Under the pieces are notes generated by a model that was not told the DNA's origin, made no database searches, and was given only the letters and a program-made list of their open reading frames with translations. From Sphingomonadaceae bacterium (GTDB lineage Bacteria > Pseudomonadota > Alphaproteobacteria > Sphingomonadales > Sphingomonadaceae), in assembly GCA_016742125.1 (NCBI GenBank), contig JACVCM010000003.1, positions 1 through 64,000 on the forward strand: a stretch of 64,000 nucleotides of DNA. The letters are read 5' to 3'. The position numbers and the translations under genes are program-made. Positions 34,497 to 44,343 of this stretch are shown one piece after another (positions within the stretch are counted from its first letter, which is position 1; the number at the start of each line of letters is the position of its first letter).

Positions 34497-35818
34497 GCGA
34501 GCGGTTGTCGGCCAGGGCCGGTATTGGCTGGTTCGGCATTTTCCGTCTTGGAACCGTGCAGGCGGCGATCGGTGCGATGGTCATGCTTGCAACATCGCTG
34601 CTCAACCGGGTGATGGTCGTTGAATATGCAATCGCGGCTGCCATCCCCGCCGCGCTTGTCGCGTGGCATTACGGTGTTCAGCTCAGCCGGCCGTTATGGG
34701 GGCATAGCTCCGACCGATCGGCGATGCGGAGTCCTTGGATAATCGGCGGTATGGGACTGCTTGCCTTGGGAACGCTGGTGACGGTCGATGCGACGATCAT
34801 GATGGCAGGTGGCGGTGTGTTGCCCGTGATAATCGCCGTCGTCGGTTTCACCCTGATCGGTCTCGGCGTCGGCATGTCTGGCACCGCGCTGCTCGCGCTA
34901 CTGGCATCGCGCGTGATGGTCGAGCGCAAGCCCGCCGCAGCAGCAATTAGCTGGACGATGATGGTGGCCGGGATTGTCGTCTCCGCCGGCATATCGGGCG
35001 CTTGGCTCGACCCGTTTGGCGAGGCGCGACTGGCAATTGTCACTTCGGCGGTCGCTTTGGTCGCGTTTTGCATCGCGATGCTGGCTTTGCACGGGCTGGA
35101 ACGCAACGGCCTGCCCGTGGCCGCAAGTTCGCATGGCAAGACAGCCGATTTTCCGGAAGTTCTGAAGGAAATCTGGCGCGACGGAAAGGCCCGGCGTTTT
35201 ACCTATTTCGTCTTCATCTCGATGCTGGCTTACAGCATGCAGGATCTGATCCTCGAACCCTTTGCGGGGTTGCTGTTCAAGATGACGCCGGGTGAGTCGA
35301 CCCAGTTATCAGGCATTCAGCACAGCGGCATTTTGGTCGGCATGCTGGCAACCGGCGTCGGCGGCAGCCTTTACACCAGAAAGTTCGGACAAAATCTGAA
35401 ACTGTGGATAGTCCTTGGATGCTTCGGATCTGCCATCATGCTGGCAGGGCTGTCGGCCGCCGCCGTGACGGGTACAGAATGGCCGCTAAAGGCCAATGTG
35501 TTCGGACTAGGCCTCGCAAATGGCATCTTTGCTGTCGCCGCAGTCAGTGCGATGCTCAGTCTTGCGAGCGATGGAAAAGCATCGGGCGAAGGCGCGCGCA
35601 TGGGCGTATGGGGAGCGGCACAGGCCGTGGCATTCGGTGCAGGCGGGCTGATCGGCGCGGTGATCGTCGATCAGTTGCGTGGTCGAATGGGCAGCGACGG
35701 CGCGGCATTTCAGGCAGTATTTGCCATAGAAGCGATGATGTTTGTAATCGCCGCTGTGGTAGCCACCGGCACCAGCCTGACCCGGTCTTCGCAAAGCGGA
35801 AAGGCAGTACGGATATGA
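34493..35818 (+). CDS. bch2: BCD-family MFS protein Bch2 (orf428)
   Basis: 441 residues, twelve helices, related to LhaA and PucC. Marks: LLNRVMVVEYAIAA, YGVQLSRPLWGHSSDRSAMRSPWIIGG and DLILEPFAGLLFKMTPGEST. Located between bchG and bchP as in other PGCs; thought to handle bacteriochlorophyll delivery, but unproven. ATGA overlap with both neighbours. Confidence 0.88.
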   Translation: MSERLSARAGIGWFGIFRLGTVQAAIGAMVMLATSLLNRVMVVEYAIAAAIPAALVAWHYGVQLSRPLWGHSSDRSAMRSPWIIGGMGLLALGTLVTVDATIMMAGGGVLPVIIAVVGFTLIGLGVGMSGTALLALLASRVMVERKPAAAAISWTMMVAGIVVSAGISGAWLDPFGEARLAIVTSAVALVAFCIAMLALHGLERNGLPVAASSHGKTADFPEVLKEIWRDGKARRFTYFVFISMLAYSMQDLILEPFAGLLFKMTPGESTQLSGIQHSGILVGMLATGVGGSLYTRKFGQNLKLWIVLGCFGSAIMLAGLSAAAVTGTEWPLKANVFGLGLANGIFAVAAVSAMLSLASDGKASGEGARMGVWGAAQAVAFGAGGLIGAVIVDQLRGRMGSDGAAFQAVFAIEAMMFVIAAVVATGTSLTRSSQSGKAVRI

Positions 35819-37008
35819 GCAACCAACCTGAATTCGATGTGATTGTTGTCGGCGGCGGCCCTTCGGGCGCAACTGCGGCGCATGACCTGGCCACCGCCGG
35901 ATACAAGGTCATGCTGCTCGACAAGGCAGGGCGGATAAAGCCCTGTGGCGGCGCGGTGCCGCCAAGATTGCTCAAGGATTTCGATATCCCGCAATCCTTG
36001 CTGGTCGCGCATGCCAGATCGGCACGGATCATAGCGCCGTCGAACAAGAAAGTCGTGATGCCTGTGGGCGACGGCTTTGTCGGTATGGTCGATCGAGATA
36101 TGTTCGACGAATGGCTGCGCAATCGGGCGGCCGAAAGCGGCGCAACGCGGGTAACAGGCAAGTGCGAGGCAGTCGACGATAGCGACGAGATAGTGACCCT
36201 GTCCTACCGCGCCGACCGTCACGCCGAGCTGCAAACTGTGACCGCCCGCGCGGTTATCGGTGCGGATGGCGCTCGGTCCAAGGTCGCGGCGCAGTGCCTA
36301 AAGAATGCCAGCCGGGTGCCGTGCGTTTTTGCCTATCACGAAGTGGTGGAAGTCCCTGACGCGATCGACGCGGATTATGAGCCGAGCCGTTGCGATGTTT
36401 ATTATCAAGGCCATTTGTCTCCGGATTTCTACGCCTGGATTTTCCCGCATGGCAAGCAGGCGAGTATCGGCCTCGGTAGCGCGGACAAGGGCTTTCCCTT
36501 GCGCGAAACGACGCAGGCGATGCGCGAGCAGACCGGGCTTTCCGGGTGGAAAACCATCCGTAAGGAAGGCGCGCCAATCCCGCTGAAACCGCTGAAGCGT
36601 TGGGACAATGGCCGCAATGTCCTGGTCGCGGGCGATGCCGCAGGGGTAGTCGCACCGTCATCGGGTGAGGGCATTTATTATGCGATGACGGCAGGGCGGA
36701 TGAGCGCACGGGCCGTGATCGAATTCCTTGTCACCCGCGATGCGAAGGCGCTGCGGCTGGCGCGCAAATCCTTCATGAAAGAGCATGGCCGAGTGTTCTG
36801 GATATTGGGAATGATGCAGTTTTTCTGGTATCGCAACGACTGGACCCGAGAGCGTTTCGTCAAGATGTGCGAAGACCCGGACGTGCAACGCTTGACTTGG
36901 GAAGCCTATATGAACAAACAATTGGTCAGGCGCGATCCGATGGCGCATGTCCGCATCTTCTTCAAGGATCTGGGGCATCTGTTCGGGCTGAGGGCAGTCG
37001 AAAGATAA
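35815..37008 (+). CDS. bchP: Geranylgeranyl (bacterio)chlorophyll reductase
   Basis: 397 residues, start overlapping the bch2 stop. FAD-binding motif VVGGGPSGATAAHDLA at the N-terminus, RIKPCGGAVPPRLL, and the second FAD motif NVLVAGDAAGVVAPSSGEGIYYAM. Reduces the geranylgeranyl tail to phytyl in three steps. Confidence 0.95.
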   Translation: MSNQPEFDVIVVGGGPSGATAAHDLATAGYKVMLLDKAGRIKPCGGAVPPRLLKDFDIPQSLLVAHARSARIIAPSNKKVVMPVGDGFVGMVDRDMFDEWLRNRAAESGATRVTGKCEAVDDSDEIVTLSYRADRHAELQTVTARAVIGADGARSKVAAQCLKNASRVPCVFAYHEVVEVPDAIDADYEPSRCDVYYQGHLSPDFYAWIFPHGKQASIGLGSADKGFPLRETTQAMREQTGLSGWKTIRKEGAPIPLKPLKRWDNGRNVLVAGDAAGVVAPSSGEGIYYAMTAGRMSARAVIEFLVTRDAKALRLARKSFMKEHGRVFWILGMMQFFWYRNDWTRERFVKMCEDPDVQRLTWEAYMNKQLVRRDPMAHVRIFFKDLGHLFGLRAVER

Positions 37009-37016
37009 TTTTGCGC

Positions 37017-37499
37017 ATGACCAGAGCCGGATTTTTCCCGATCGTCATTGCAGGTAGTTTGGCGCTCGTGACCGCCGTCGTGGGCGGCTCGATCACCGTT
37101 CTGGATGAGTGGTATTATTCGCTTCAGCAACCCGCCTGGGCGCCGCCCGATTATATGTTCGGTGTCATCTGGACCGCGATTTTTGCGATGATTGCGGTGG
37201 CAGGTGTACTTGCCTGGGAAAAGGCACCGACCCGGCGCGATGTTGAGGTTACGCTGGGATTATTCGCGCTGAACGGCTTTCTGAATCTGGGCTGGAGCTT
37301 CCTTTTTTTCCGCCTGCAACGGCCTGATATTGCCTTTTACGAGCTTATCGCTTTGTGGCTCTCGATCCTGGTTTTGATCCTGTTTTGCGGGCGGTTCTCG
37401 AAATGGTCGTCTGTTTTACTCGTGCCCTATCTGGTTTGGGTAACGATAGCGGGCGCGCTCAATTATCAAGTGCTGCAGCTCAACGGCCCCTTCGGTTGA
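37017..37499 (+). CDS. tspO: TspO/MBR family protein
   Basis: 160 residues with five helices. Signature QQPAWAPPDYMFGVIWTAIFA, then LGLFALNGFLNLGWSFLFF. Tryptophan-rich tetrapyrrole-binding protein; in Rhodobacter TspO it negatively affects pigment gene expression in response to oxygen. Placement right after bchP (8 bp) supports a tetrapyrrole-linked role. Confidence 0.88.
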   Translation: MTRAGFFPIVIAGSLALVTAVVGGSITVLDEWYYSLQQPAWAPPDYMFGVIWTAIFAMIAVAGVLAWEKAPTRRDVEVTLGLFALNGFLNLGWSFLFFRLQRPDIAFYELIALWLSILVLILFCGRFSKWSSVLLVPYLVWVTIAGALNYQVLQLNGPFG

Positions 37500-37744
37500 T
37501 GGACGAATTTTTCGCCAGCGGTCGCGCGGTCGATGTCGTGCTGGCGGTGTTGGTGGTCGAGGCGATGTGGCTGAGGTTTCGCGGCAATGCGTGGATCGAT
37601 ATTATTCCTGCTTTGCTGCCTGCCGTTTTGATGATGATCGCTCTGCGCGCCGCCCTTACCGAAATGCCATGGCCATTTGTTTCGATCCCGCTGGTGCTAG
37701 CCTTTCCGGTACATCTTTATGACCTTAAGCGGCGAAGGAGTTAA
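37499..37744 (+). CDS. Small membrane protein after tspO
   Basis: 81 residues, start overlapping the tspO stop (TGATGG). Three short hydrophobic segments (about 12-25, 33-48 and 58-73) and a basic end (LKRRRS). No family recognised. Being coupled to tspO, it probably acts in the same process. Confidence 0.65.
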   Translation: MDEFFASGRAVDVVLAVLVVEAMWLRFRGNAWIDIIPALLPAVLMMIALRAALTEMPWPFVSIPLVLAFPVHLYDLKRRRS

Positions 37745-37818
37745 AAGAGCCGGAGAGACAGAGAGAGGCTTTGCCGGCTTGAAGCGTGGAGGCTCCGTCC
37801 GCCTGCACAAGCAGCAAC

Positions 37819-37845
37819 AAAAAACCCGGCCAAAACGGCCGGGTT
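37819..37845 (-). terminator. Terminator of the puf operon
   Basis: Stem AACCCGGCC/GGCCGGGTT with loop AAAAC, followed on the minus strand by a T-run. It lies 26 bp after the pufM stop and may also stop the convergent tspO transcript. Confidence 0.85.
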
Positions 37846-37870
37846 CCTTGATAACCGGTATCATGCGCCT

Positions 37871-38797
37871 CTAATATTCAGGTGCATATCCATGTTCGAT
37901 GGCCCAGAGATACCAGTTGTCGACAACCGTGCCGGTGAGCAATATGCCGATGCCACCGGTCAATGTGCAAAGCACCGCGAACCACCATGCCCAGCGGTGG
38001 ATCGATTCCATTGTGGCATTAAAGCCCATCGTCCATCTCCAGAACAAAGCTGCGCGTTCGGAGGCGGTGCCGCGATCGGTAATCTGTTCCAGCTCGCGCT
38101 CCCCGCCATAACGACCAACCGCCAATATGGTCGCCCCGTGCATGGCGAACAGCAGGGCCGATCCGTAGAGGAAGGCAATCGAGAGCGCGTGGAACGGGTT
38201 GTAGAACAGATTCCCATATTGCAGGGAAAAGTTGTTCGTCCATTCAAGATGCGGAAAAATGCCGAAAGGTACCGCCTCGGCCCAGCTGTCCATGAAGAAC
38301 GGGCGGATGAAGCCGAGCACCAGATAGAGCCAGATGGCCGAGGCAAATGCCCAGGACACATGCGTCCCCATGCCCAGCGCCCGTGCCCGCCTGAAACCCC
38401 TGATCCACCAGAGCAGAATCGACGTGGTCAGGCAGAAACCGGCCAATATCCACCAGCCGCCTTGTGCCAATGGCACAAAAGGTGTCCAGCCATGTTCAGG
38501 GCCGGGAGGATAAAGGCCGAGCCAGAAAAACTGACGGACAAATTCAAGCGGATCCCAGTTGACCGAGGCAAGCATATTTAGCCCGATAATCTCTATCGCG
38601 GCAAAGCCGAACATCAGCGATGCGATGCCGAGCCAGCCGAGATAGATCGGACCGATCTGGGCCTGACCGAATTTGCCCATCCAGTAGCTCCAACCGGTCA
38701 GGGTGGAGCGCGGGTCGTTGCTGCCTTTCATCGGCATCCCCATTTCGGGGGAATGCACAAGCTGCACCTGGGTGAAAATGTTTTGATAGCGTGCCAT
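37871..38797 (-). CDS. pufM: Reaction centre M subunit
   Basis: 308 residues, five helices. Key stretches: [43 protein letters not shown] with BChl and iron ligand histidines, and [14 protein letters not shown] with the last iron-binding His. Last gene of the operon; pufC does not follow, a terminator does. Confidence 0.97.
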   Translation of the reverse strand: MARYQNIFTQVQLVHSPEMGMPMKGSNDPRSTLTGWSYWMGKFGQAQIGPIYLGWLGIASLMFGFAAIEIIGLNMLASVNWDPLEFVRQFFWLGLYPPGPEHGWTPFVPLAQGGWWILAGFCLTTSILLWWIRGFRRARALGMGTHVSWAFASAIWLYLVLGFIRPFFMDSWAEAVPFGIFPHLEWTNNFSLQYGNLFYNPFHALSIAFLYGSALLFAMHGATILAVGRYGGERELEQITDRGTASERAALFWRWTMGFNATMESIHRWAWWFAVLCTLTGGIGILLTGTVVDNWYLWAIEHGYAPEY

Positions 38798-38811
38798 TTG
38801 TTATCCCCTCA

Positions 38812-39636
38812 TCACGACCAGATCGGTATGTTGCGCCACCATTCCCACCATTCAGGCCAGCCGCCCGCATAAAGCGGTCCGGCGATGATGATGCAAACTG
38901 CGCTCCAGAAACCTGCATTAAGCGCAAGGAACAACCCGAGCCGGTGAATACCGATCGTGCCGACCGAATAGCCGATGAAATCGCGGAAGAATGTGTCTTC
39001 ATATTCGGGTGTCTTGACCGTCTCACCCTTTTTCGGGTTGACCGCCGACAGGATCAGAGCGCCGTGCAATGCCAGTGCAAAGCAGGTGGTAAAGAAGAAC
39101 GACACCGCAATCATGTGCGCCGGGTTGTAGTGGAAGTTCACATACTGATATCCCGTGTTAGAAACCCAGTCTAAATGACTGAATATCCCGTAAGGGAAAC
39201 CATAGCCCCATGCGCCCATCAGGAACGGGCGGAAGATAACGAGCGTTACATAGGCCAGAATTGCGAAGCCGAAGGCAATGGGCACATGATAGCCCATCCC
39301 CAGCTTTCGACAGATTTCCACCTCTCTAAGCGCCCAGGATATGAAGGAAGCGGTCGCGCACATCGTGATGATCTGCCAGAACCCGCCCTCCTTCAACGGT
39401 GCAAGTCCGAGACCATATTTGATATCGGGTGGATTGATCGAGATCAGCCATGGATTCCACGTTGGCCCGAGTGAGGCGGCGTAGAAAATCAACGCGGTTC
39501 CCAATATCGCCGTTATCGCCGATATGACGCCGAAGAAACCGACGTAAAACGGTCCGATCCAGAAATCGAATAGGTCTCCGCCGATCAGCGTCCCTCCCCG
39601 GACACGATATTTTCTTTCAAAGCTTAACAGCGACAT
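38812..39636 (-). CDS. pufL: Reaction centre L subunit
   Basis: 274 residues, five helices. [35 protein letters not shown]-terminal region (in parts), [20 protein letters not shown] with the special-pair His, and [13 protein letters not shown] and [12 protein letters not shown] with iron ligands. 14 bp before pufM. Confidence 0.97.
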   Translation of the reverse strand: MSLLSFERKYRVRGGTLIGGDLFDFWIGPFYVGFFGVISAITAILGTALIFYAASLGPTWNPWLISINPPDIKYGLGLAPLKEGGFWQIITMCATASFISWALREVEICRKLGMGYHVPIAFGFAILAYVTLVIFRPFLMGAWGYGFPYGIFSHLDWVSNTGYQYVNFHYNPAHMIAVSFFFTTCFALALHGALILSAVNPKKGETVKTPEYEDTFFRDFIGYSVGTIGIHRLGLFLALNAGFWSAVCIIIAGPLYAGGWPEWWEWWRNIPIWS

Positions 39637-39649
39637 AGCACGTCCCCTA

Positions 39650-39720
39650 CTGCCACGGGCAGATTCTTGGTCTTACTGCCGCAAGGGCAGACCTCCGGAG
39701 CCTGTCCGCCATGACGGCGG
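39650..39720 (-). promoter_or_regulatory. Three hairpins in the pufA-pufL intercistronic region
   Basis: Hairpins CTGCC/GGCAG (39650-39662), CTGCC/GGCAG (39676-39690) and CCGCC/GGCGG (39706-39720) lie between pufA and pufL. Structures here protect the 3' end of the pufBA mRNA segment in Rhodobacter and set the antenna to reaction-centre ratio; the same role is inferred. Confidence 0.5.
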
Positions 39721-39798
39721 GCAACCCTTTTTATGTCTTGTCCCCCTGGAGAGGTCCGTGGACGAGCGCCACGAACCTCATTTGGGGCTTGGTTCAGG

Positions 39799-40020
39799 TC
39801 AGCTTGCCGGCGTAGCTGCCGCGTCGGCGGCCGGAGCCGCAGCCGGAGCTGCAACCGGTGCCGCTACTGCCGCAGCCGGTGCCACTGCCGGTCCCTCGAT
39901 CCAGTTGAAGCGATCAGTGCTCAACAGGATGAAATGGATCAGCAAAGCCAGAACGAACAGGAAAATTGCCAGAGCAACCAGCGTCCTGCGCGGATCGAAG
40001 ATTAACCAGAGTCTCCACAT
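39799..40020 (-). CDS. pufA: LH1 antenna alpha polypeptide
   Basis: 73 residues. [17 protein letters not shown] start, one helix, His29 as BChl ligand ([15 protein letters not shown]). Residues ~44-73 form an Ala/Pro-rich tail (repeats like VAAPAAAP) on the periplasmic face, longer than in Rhodobacter PufA. 12 bp after pufB. Confidence 0.95.
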   Translation of the reverse strand: MWRLWLIFDPRRTLVALAIFLFVLALLIHFILLSTDRFNWIEGPAVAPAAAVAAPVAAPAAAPAADAAATPAS

Positions 40021-40032
40021 GATACCGCCTCC

Positions 40033-40260
40033 TTATCCTAGAAATGTCATGATGGTTGCGCTTGCGAGGCTCACGGTGTCTTCCAGCATGGCATAGCCAT
40101 TCACGCTTGGAAGCCATGGCCGCCAGCTCCACACCAGGATATGCGCCACAATGGCGATAATGGTGAAAATGATGAAGCTGCTCACAAACATCTTGTGAAA
40201 TTCTTTGGCTTCTTCCGGGGTCAGATACGCCCCCGGGCCAAAGCGTTCGTTATCGCTCAT
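40033..40260 (-). CDS. pufB: LH1 antenna beta polypeptide
   Basis: 75 residues. [17 protein letters not shown] and [12 protein letters not shown], with His40 the BChl ligand. After WRPWLP the protein continues for about 24 residues ([20 protein letters not shown]), an extension absent from short beta chains such as that of Rhodobacter. No pufQ precedes it; the 127-bp gap to bchZ holds no gene. Confidence 0.94.
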   Translation of the reverse strand: MSDNERFGPGAYLTPEEAKEFHKMFVSSFIIFTIIAIVAHILVWSWRPWLPSVNGYAMLEDTVSLASATIMTFLG

Positions 40261-40387
40261 ATTCCCTTCTCCATATTAGCCCCAATTGAACTGCGTAATG
40301 CACCTCTTCCGGGCGGTTGCCTTGCAGCACCCTCTGCTGCCAAGGTTACTGACATCCGCTTTGCAACGGACGAATGGGTGGAGCGGC

Positions 40388-41833
40388 TCATGCGCCTGCC
40401 CCTTCTAATAACGAGGCCGCCAGACGGTCGGCGGAAACATGGTCCTCGCCTGCACGCCGCGCACTGCTCTCGGCGGCATCGCGCAAATTCTTGGCGGCGG
40501 AAATGCGGACCAGAACGGGTTGCGCCTCGACAATGGCGTCCAGCTTGGTTTTGGCATCGCGGTCCCAGCGCAAGGTGGCTTCGCGGCGGGCGGGGGTTGC
40601 TGCGCCGGCATCCATTTGCGTCGACAGCGGCAATATGTGGAAAAGCGCATCGAAAAGCGCGTTGCACACCTCCTGCACGAGATAGGTCGCGCCCGAATAG
40701 CCCATATAGGGGGTTCCGGTGTGACGGCGGATGGCAGCGCCGGGGAAGCTGGCGGGGATAAAAATGCCGCGTGCGCCCGTCTCGGCCATATACATGCGCT
40801 CATTGTAGCTGCCGAAAATCACCAGCGGCGGGTTGGTTGCAATCATCTCGCGGACAGTATGATTGTCTGTTTTTACGCCAGCCGTCCGGCCGACCGCAAA
40901 GTTGCATGGCAGCCCCATATCCTCCTCCAGAAAATTGCGGATACCGCGGGCATAGGTTTCGTTGGCGACAATGCCGAAGCTGGCGGTGCCGAAGAAATCC
41001 TGCGTCACCGAGCGCCACAGATCCCAGAGCGGTTTGATCGTGCTGTGCTTTTCCTTTTCGATGAACGGCTCTGGATCGAGACCGGCCAGCTCGCCGAGCT
41101 GGCGCAGAAATCTGGTGGTGGAATCGAGCCCTATCGGTGCCTGCAAATAGGGACGGTCAAGCATCTCGCACAAATTGCGTCCGAATTCGCGGTACATGCA
41201 GATGTTGACCGACGCGTGCGCGAGCTTGTGGATATCGGCAAGATGGCTGCCCAATGGGAATACCATATTGACCTCAGCCCCGATGCCTTCGATCAGGCGC
41301 CGGATTTCCGCCAAGTCGGACGGCATGTTGAACATGCCATAGGACGGGCCGATGATGTTGACCTTGGGCTTCTCGCCTTCCTTCAAAATCGACGGTGCGT
41401 GCACCTTCTTCGGGCCGAACTCGGTCCATAGCCAGGACAATGCACGATCCTCGGACTGCCACTGATCCTCGTCAATCGTCCGCGGCAGGAAACGTTTGAT
41501 ATTGGTGCCTTCGGGCGTGACGCCGCCGCCGATCATCTCGGCGATAGAGCCGGTAACCACAACAGCAGGCAGGTCCGGATCGAGCGACTTCCAGGCGCGT
41601 TTCATGGCGGCTTCGGTGCCGGTCTTGCCGAGCTCTTCTTCGCCCAGTCCGGTTACGACGATCGGAAGTTCGTGCGGCGGCAGGCCGTCGGTATAGTGCA
41701 AGACCGATGGCACCGGCCGATTCTCGCAACCGACAGGTCCGTCGATAATGACCTGCAGGCCCTTGACCGCCGTGAACGCATAAACCGCGCCCCAATATCC
41801 GCCTGCCCGGTCATGATCGAGGATCAGGGTCAT
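40388..41833 (-). CDS. bchZ: Chlorophyllide a reductase subunit Z
   Basis: 481 residues, NifK/BchB-like. [32 protein letters not shown] carries cluster cysteine (quoted in parts), [12 protein letters not shown], and [27 protein letters not shown] near the end. With BchX and BchY it reduces ring B. Overlaps the bchY stop by 4 bp. Confidence 0.95.
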   Translation of the reverse strand: MTLILDHDRAGGYWGAVYAFTAVKGLQVIIDGPVGCENRPVPSVLHYTDGLPPHELPIVVTGLGEEELGKTGTEAAMKRAWKSLDPDLPAVVVTGSIAEMIGGGVTPEGTNIKRFLPRTIDEDQWQSEDRALSWLWTEFGPKKVHAPSILKEGEKPKVNIIGPSYGMFNMPSDLAEIRRLIEGIGAEVNMVFPLGSHLADIHKLAHASVNICMYREFGRNLCEMLDRPYLQAPIGLDSTTRFLRQLGELAGLDPEPFIEKEKHSTIKPLWDLWRSVTQDFFGTASFGIVANETYARGIRNFLEEDMGLPCNFAVGRTAGVKTDNHTVREMIATNPPLVIFGSYNERMYMAETGARGIFIPASFPGAAIRRHTGTPYMGYSGATYLVQEVCNALFDALFHILPLSTQMDAGAATPARREATLRWDRDAKTKLDAIVEAQPVLVRISAAKNLRDAAESSARRAGEDHVSADRLAASLLEGAGA

Positions 41834-43356
41834 GAGCCTATGGCCTCCGCCGCCTTTGCCAAAAGCGCGTTCTGCGCGGCATATTTAGCTTTGAACTTCG
41901 GCTGATCGACGGGCGTATCCTCCCAGACACCGGCGGTAAAACCTGTGCCGACGCCTTCGAAAAATTCCTGCATCCTGTCAAAGCGGACCTTGTTGCCGAT
42001 GGCGCCGTTGACAACCTGCGCGAGGCTTCCCGCGCCTGCCGGCCCCATCAGCGGCCGCGCAGAGATCAGGTTGGTGAAATAGAGCGCCGGTATCGCCTTA
42101 GCCTTGGCGTGCTGGACGACGGGCGTGGTGCCGATGGCAAGATCGGGGCCGAACTCCTCAACCGCCGCAATATCGGCCTCCAGGCTGGCGCGGTAATTGA
42201 CGCGCACGCCCTTGGCTTCAAGCCATTCGCGGTCGGGGTCAGACCATTTTGTTTTCGGGCATGCTGTGCCAACATAGGGCACGTCCGCACCACTTTCGAT
42301 GAGCAGGCGCGCGACCAGCAGTTCAGAGCCTTCATAGCCTGAAACGGTAATCCGCCCCTTGACCGGTTTTGCCTTGAGCGCGCCGTCAATAGCAGGCAGC
42401 ACCGCGTTTTGCGCCGCCGCAATCCGGTCGGCACTCGCGCCGGTTGCGTCGCCTACGGCCTTCAACCAGGCGGCCGTACCGTCGCGACCGACAGGAGCGG
42501 AGCCGACAACCTTGCGCCCCGCTGCTTCAAATTCACGAATGCTGGCGGTGTAGAATGGATGGATCGCCGCAACCACCGCGCCGTCAAGCGCCGCATAAAG
42601 CTCGCGCCATTCGCGGGTTGGCACGACGGGCCCCGCTGCCAGCCCCAATGGCTCCAGCATATGGCCGATGCCCATCGGATCGGCGGGGAACATCTCACCC
42701 AGCAATGGCACCGTCGGTCTGTCGGCCAGGGCTGACGGCGCCGCGACCGGCCCCTGCTCTGCCTCCAACCGCGCATATTGCAGCATGGCTCCAGCGAGAA
42801 CATCTTTGGCTTCGGCATGGGTTGGAATGCCGAAGCCCGGCACGTCGATGCCGATCACACGGACACCATTGATCGAGTCGGGCAAGAGCCGCAATGGCAC
42901 CCCGCTCGCAGTCGGCACACACAGGTTTGTGACGACGATGGTGTCATATTTTTCAGGGTCGGCCATCTGTTCGACAGCTTCCTTGATATCTTCGAACAAT
43001 TTGCCGGTGACAAGCGTTTCCGAACTGAACGGGACATAGCCGACACTGCGGCGTGCGCCGTAGAAATGGCTCGTGAAGGTAAGGCCATAGACGCAACAGG
43101 CCGAACCAGAGAGGATCGTCGCGGTGCGCCGCATTCTCAGGCCGACGCGAAGCGAACCGAATGCCGGGCACATCGATTGCGGCTGATCATGCGGGCCGAC
43201 CGGATAGTCGGCGGCATATTGGTCGAGAATTTCGATCTTGCCTGCCTTTTTCGCGGCATCGCGCATCGTGTCTTTGGACGAACACCCGCCATCGCCAGCG
43301 AGGTCGATGCGATCACGCGCACGGTCCTCGGTTGGCAGGGCGGTCGTTTCAGTCAC
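41830..43356 (-). CDS. bchY: Chlorophyllide a reductase subunit Y
   Basis: 508 residues, NifD/BchN-like. N-terminal [17 protein letters not shown] and [20 protein letters not shown] contain the cluster cysteines; [12 protein letters not shown] follows. The N-terminal 40 residues are variable. Start lies 3 bp after bchX. Confidence 0.95.
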   Translation of the reverse strand: MTETTALPTEDRARDRIDLAGDGGCSSKDTMRDAAKKAGKIEILDQYAADYPVGPHDQPQSMCPAFGSLRVGLRMRRTATILSGSACCVYGLTFTSHFYGARRSVGYVPFSSETLVTGKLFEDIKEAVEQMADPEKYDTIVVTNLCVPTASGVPLRLLPDSINGVRVIGIDVPGFGIPTHAEAKDVLAGAMLQYARLEAEQGPVAAPSALADRPTVPLLGEMFPADPMGIGHMLEPLGLAAGPVVPTREWRELYAALDGAVVAAIHPFYTASIREFEAAGRKVVGSAPVGRDGTAAWLKAVGDATGASADRIAAAQNAVLPAIDGALKAKPVKGRITVSGYEGSELLVARLLIESGADVPYVGTACPKTKWSDPDREWLEAKGVRVNYRASLEADIAAVEEFGPDLAIGTTPVVQHAKAKAIPALYFTNLISARPLMGPAGAGSLAQVVNGAIGNKVRFDRMQEFFEGVGTGFTAGVWEDTPVDQPKFKAKYAAQNALLAKAAEAIGS

Positions 43357-43359
43357 GCA

Positions 43360-44343
43360 TCACACCTCATCGTAAATCACCTCGAGCGAAGGTTTCGTCT
43401 CGTAAGTACCGCCGCGCATATCGGCCTGGGTTGCAGGATAGAGCGTGAAATCGGCTCCGGTTATGTCCGCACTGAACAGACCAAGCAGCCCGTCCTGATC
43501 GAGCGGCGCCGGGCGCAGCGGCGGCGCCTCTGCAACATTGATCGCCAGTTGCTCGAACAGGCTCGCCCATTGTCCGCCAGGCTTGCCGATAATTTGGTAG
43601 TTGGCCGACTTCTTGCGAATATCTTCGTTGGCGGGAATGGCTGTCAGCACCGGAATCCCTACTGCTTCCGCGAATGCATTGGCCTCGCCTGTGCCATCAT
43701 CCTTGTTGAGAATCATGCCCGCGACGCCGACATTGCCGCCCATCTTGCGAAAATATTCGACCGCCTTGCAGACATTGTTCGCGACATAGAGCGACTGGAG
43801 ATCGTTCGAGGCGACGACAATAACCTTCTGGCACATGTCGCGCGCAATCGGCAGGCCGAACCCGCCACAGACCACATCGCCGAGGAAATCGAGCAGGACA
43901 TAGTCGAAGCCCCATTCGTGGAAGCCCAGTTTCTCCAGTGTCTCGAAGCCGTGGATGATCCCGCGCCCGCCGCAGCCACGGCCGACTTCAGGCCCGCCCA
44001 GTTCCATCGCGAAGACACCGTCGCGCTGGAAACAGACATCCTCGATGCCGACTTCTTCACCCGCCAGCTTCTTGGCCGAGGAAGTTTCGATAATCGTCGG
44101 AGTCGATTTTCCACCAAAGAGCAAGCTGGTGGTGTCGCTCTTGGGATCGCAGCCGATTAGCAATACCCGCTTGCCCTGCTGCGCCATCATGTAAGACAAG
44201 TTGGCGAGCGCGAAGCTTTTACCCGACCCCCCCTTGCCGTAAATCGCGATGATCTGCGTTTCTCGCTTCACTTCGCCAGTGGGCACGGGATCGGGTTCGA
44301 TTGCTGCCTCCTGACGGAGGGCATCTATGTCGAGCATAGTCAT
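43360..44343 (-). CDS. bchX: Chlorophyllide a reductase iron protein X
   Basis: 327 residues from ATG at 44343, overlapping the bchC stop (ATGA). NifH-like: P-loop IIAIYGKGGSGKSFALANL, GRGCGGRGI and [15 protein letters not shown] with the two cluster cysteines. Delivers electrons to BchYZ. Confidence 0.96.
   Translation of the reverse strand: MTMLDIDALRQEAAIEPDPVPTGEVKRETQIIAIYGKGGSGKSFALANLSYMMAQQGKRVLLIGCDPKSDTTSLLFGGKSTPTIIETSSAKKLAGEEVGIEDVCFQRDGVFAMELGGPEVGRGCGGRGIIHGFETLEKLGFHEWGFDYVLLDFLGDVVCGGFGLPIARDMCQKVIVVASNDLQSLYVANNVCKAVEYFRKMGGNVGVAGMILNKDDGTGEANAFAEAVGIPVLTAIPANEDIRKKSANYQIIGKPGGQWASLFEQLAINVAEAPPLRPAPLDQDGLLGLFSADITGADFTLYPATQADMRGGTYETKPSLEVIYDEV

Noticed and set aside
35404..35814. 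N-terminal extension of the bchP frame
   Set aside because: It overlaps bch2 throughout; the FAD motif begins right after ATG 35815.
40261..40387. Possible pufQ or pufX before pufB
   Set aside because: Only 127 bp, no start with a ribosome site and no hydrophobic frame.
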